From Bacteroidota bacterium (GTDB taxonomy: Bacteria; Bacteroidota; Bacteroidia; Bacteroidales; Porphyromonadaceae), in the NCBI GenBank assembly GCA_023395395.1, contig JAEWZH010000018.1, positions 1-64,000 on the forward strand: DNA of 64,000 nucleotides, given 5' to 3'. Every line of letters starts with the position of its first letter. Position 1 is the stretch's first letter. A model generated the notes under the pieces. The model did not search any database, was not told the DNA's origin, and saw only the letters and a list, made by a program, of their open reading frames with translations. The translations under genes were made by a program, and so were the position numbers. Positions 62,060 to 64,000 of the stretch are shown here, in pieces.

Positions 62060-64000
62060 ATGAGCAAGAACGTCTACGACTTCGACGAAGTTTATCAATC
62101 CACACTCGAGTACTTTGAGGGTGATGAGTTGGCGGCTAAGGTATGGAGCACTAAGTATGCACTTAAAGATGATAAAGGGCGTATATTAGAAAAAACTCCC
62201 ACTGATATGCACCGCCGTATCGCTTCTGAAATCGCCCGTATTGAGGCTAAGTACCCTAATCCATTGAGCGAGCAGGAAATTTTTAATTTGATGGACCACT
62301 TCCGTTACATTGTGCCACAAGGAAGCCCAATGACGGGAATAGGAAATGACTATCAGGTGGCTTCGCTATCCAATTGTTTCGTGATAGGTATGGATGGCTA
62401 TGCAGATAGCTATGGCGGTATCTTCAAGATGGATGAGGAGCAGGTGCAGTTGATGAAGCGTCGCGGAGGCGTGGGACAAGATCTCTCGTATATCCGCCCA
62501 TCTGGTTCGCCAGTGAAAAACTCCGCCCTCACCTCTACAGGTTTGGTTTCCTTCATGAATAGGTACTCCAATTCTACCCGAGAAGTCGCCCAAGATGGTC
62601 GTAGAGGAGCGCTCATGCTTTCTGTATCTATTCAGCACCCAGATAGCGAGGCTTTTATAGATGCTAAGCTAGAGGAAGGCAAGATTACCGGAGCTAATAT
62701 CTCAGTGCGAATTTCTGATGAATTTATGCGTGCTGTGGTAGACGATACCGACTATACTCTGCAGTATCCAATCGAGGTACACGATCCTAAGGTTAAACGT
62801 ACCATTAGGGCACGTGACTTGTGGGAAAAGATTATCCACAATGCTTGGAAGAGTGCAGAGCCGGGTGTGCTTTTTTGGGATACCATCATCAAAGAGTCGC
62901 TCCCTGATTGCTATGCCGACCTTGGGTTCCGCACTATTTCTACCAATCCTTGTGGCGAAATCCCTCTTTGCCCTTATGATAGTTGTAGATTGCTGGCAAT
63001 AAATCTCTATGGCTACGTAGAACATCCATTTACAGATAAGGCAAAGTTTAACTTCGAACTCTTTAAGGAGCACGTAGCTTATGCCCAAAGGATTATGGAT
63101 GATATTATCGATCTTGAGAGTGAGAAAATCGATCAAATCATCGCTAAGATAGAGAGCGATCCTGAGTCAGATGATGTAAAACGGACTGAGCTAGAGCTTT
63201 GGCAAAAAATCCGTCGCAAGACTCTAATGGGGCGCCGTACAGGTGTCGGAATTACTGCAGAGGGGGATATGTTGGCTGCACTAGGGTTCCGCTATGGGAC
63301 AGAGGAGGCTACAACCCACGCTGTGAAGGTGCAGAAGACTCTTGCTCTTGCGGCCTATGGCAGTTCAGTAACCATGGCTCGTGAGCGTGGTGCTTTTGAG
63401 GTGTATGATGCGAAGCGAGAGGCAAATAACCCGATGATTCTGCGTATTAAGGCTGCCGACCCTAAGCTCTACGACAACATGGTCAAATATGGTAGGCGTA
63501 ATATTGCATGTCTGACGATTGCCCCAACAGGTTCGACTAGCATCATGACTCAGACCACATCGGGTATCGAACCCGTATTTATGCCTGTTTACAAGCGTAG
63601 ACGTAAGATTAATAGTAATGAAGCTGAGAATTCTAAGGCAACCTTTGTAGATGAAGTAGGTGATCAGTGGGAGGAGTATATTGTCTACCACCATCACTTC
63701 AAGACTTGGATGAAGGCTAACGGTTACGATATTTCCAAAGATTATACCCAAGAGGAAATTGACCAACTGGTGGAAAAGTCACCCTACTACAAAGCTACTT
63801 CAAACGACGTGGATTGGGTGGCAAAGGTGTGCATGCAGGGTCAGATGCAAAAGTGGGTAGACCACTCTATCAGTGTGACGGTAAATCTCCCTAGCGATGT
63901 AGACGAAGCACTTGTCAATGAGCTTTATATCACGGCTTGGAGAGAGGGATGTAAAGGTTGTACGATTTATCGTGATGGTAGCCGTGCAGGCGTCTTGGTC
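62060..64000 (+). CDS. nrdJ: Adenosylcobalamin-dependent (class II) ribonucleoside reductase, N-terminal part
   Basis: Makes deoxynucleotides with B12 as radical source. The open frame runs from ATG 62060 to the window edge (647 codons visible). The first redox-active cysteine is Cys106 (SLSNCFVIG); the radical-site motif NPCGE is at 296-300 (Cys298, Glu300), and TIAPTGSTS follows as in class II and class I large subunits. The ending CKGCTIYRDGSR near the window edge also fits NrdJ. Class II is favoured by overall motif set and lack of a neighbouring small-subunit gene, but the C-terminus lies outside the window. Confidence 0.88.
   Translation, partial: MSKNVYDFDEVYQSTLEYFEGDELAAKVWSTKYALKDDKGRILEKTPTDMHRRIASEIARIEAKYPNPLSEQEIFNLMDHFRYIVPQGSPMTGIGNDYQVASLSNCFVIGMDGYADSYGGIFKMDEEQVQLMKRRGGVGQDLSYIRPSGSPVKNSALTSTGLVSFMNRYSNSTREVAQDGRRGALMLSVSIQHPDSEAFIDAKLEEGKITGANISVRISDEFMRAVVDDTDYTLQYPIEVHDPKVKRTIRARDLWEKIIHNAWKSAEPGVLFWDTIIKESLPDCYADLGFRTISTNPCGEIPLCPYDSCRLLAINLYGYVEHPFTDKAKFNFELFKEHVAYAQRIMDDIIDLESEKIDQIIAKIESDPESDDVKRTELELWQKIRRKTLMGRRTGVGITAEGDMLAALGFRYGTEEATTHAVKVQKTLALAAYGSSVTMARERGAFEVYDAKREANNPMILRIKAADPKLYDNMVKYGRRNIACLTIAPTGSTSIMTQTTSGIEPVFMPVYKRRRKINSNEAENSKATFVDEVGDQWEEYIVYHHHFKTWMKANGYDISKDYTQEEIDQLVEKSPYYKATSNDVDWVAKVCMQGQMQKWVDHSISVTVNLPSDVDEALVNELYITAWREGCKGCTIYRDGSRAGVLV

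Noticed and set aside
61986..62118. Small reading frame (ATG at ~61987) overlapping the start of nrdJ
   Set aside because: It runs out of frame into nrdJ, has no recognisable family, and the nrdJ frame clearly encodes protein over the overlap.

Overview
The window looks like chromosomal DNA of an anaerobic member of Bacteroidales, most likely Porphyromonas or a close relative. Supporting signs are the promoters, which repeatedly show the Bacteroidetes -7 element TAnnTTTG (often TTTG/TTG, 19-20 bp, TAnnTTTG); few strong Shine-Dalgarno sequences; a short (290-residue) RpoD; and the typical neighbour sets nadBCA, sdh/frdCAB, rpsF-rpsR-rplI and the GH133/GT4/GH57 glycogen trio. The genus assignment is inference from gene content, not from a database comparison.

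Layout. 1-1.2 kb: the end of an IS3-type insertion sequence, a 22-bp-period repeat array and a decayed IS3 relic. 1.3-9.9 kb: cardiolipin synthase, then a complete phosphate-starvation block pstS-pstC-pstA-pstB-phoU-phoB-phoR behind a promoter with three 11-bp-spaced TGTAAC-like repeats (a Pho box). 10-13.3 kb: patatin-like lipase, ribosomal proteins S6/S18/L9 and the primary sigma factor. 13.3-16.7 kb: de novo NAD synthesis (nadB-nadC-nadA). 16.8-22.6 kb: glycogen/alpha-glucan enzymes and ilvE. 22.7-26.6 kb: second repeat array, then a diheme succinate:quinone oxidoreductase (probably fumarate reductase). 26.7-33.6 kb: panD, argS, dCMP deaminase, S41 protease, 5-formyl-THF cyclo-ligase; on the other strand marC-recF-DUF721. 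33.6-34.9 kb: tmRNA, third array and a second IS3 relic. 35-42.3 kb: dapA, nucleoside permease, nitroreductase, DUF4954, HU, a 29-residue basic protein and RNase G. 42.3-48.4 kb: third IS3 remnant, ftsA-ftsZ, yqeY-like, PNPase. 48.5-55.6 kb: GH20 lipoprotein, TfoX-like protein, a Clp ATPase without its N domain, a cytidylate-kinase-like protein and a CoA-transferase. 55.7-64 kb: fourth array, prfB, efp, trmB, mrp, nhaA, mscL and the first two thirds of a class II ribonucleotide reductase.

Most of the window is ordinary housekeeping. The part that known genes do not explain is a dispersed repeat family: four intergenic arrays of the palindrome CTCTATAGAG, each with an exact 22-bp period and non-identical 12-bp spacers. 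One array is bounded by perfect 21-bp inverted repeats, two share a ~110-bp tail, two abut the same end of an IS3 relic, and two lie at promoters (ssrA; the divergent CoA-transferase/prfB region). It resembles the published BrickBuilt minisatellite-MITE concept of P. gingivalis but has a different unit. Other points worth a second look are the Pho box, a Mrp/ApbC protein with no cysteine at all, the N-domain-less Clp ATPase, an RF2 gene without the programmed frameshift, and a leaderless-looking promoter whose -33 box lies in the loop of the preceding terminator.
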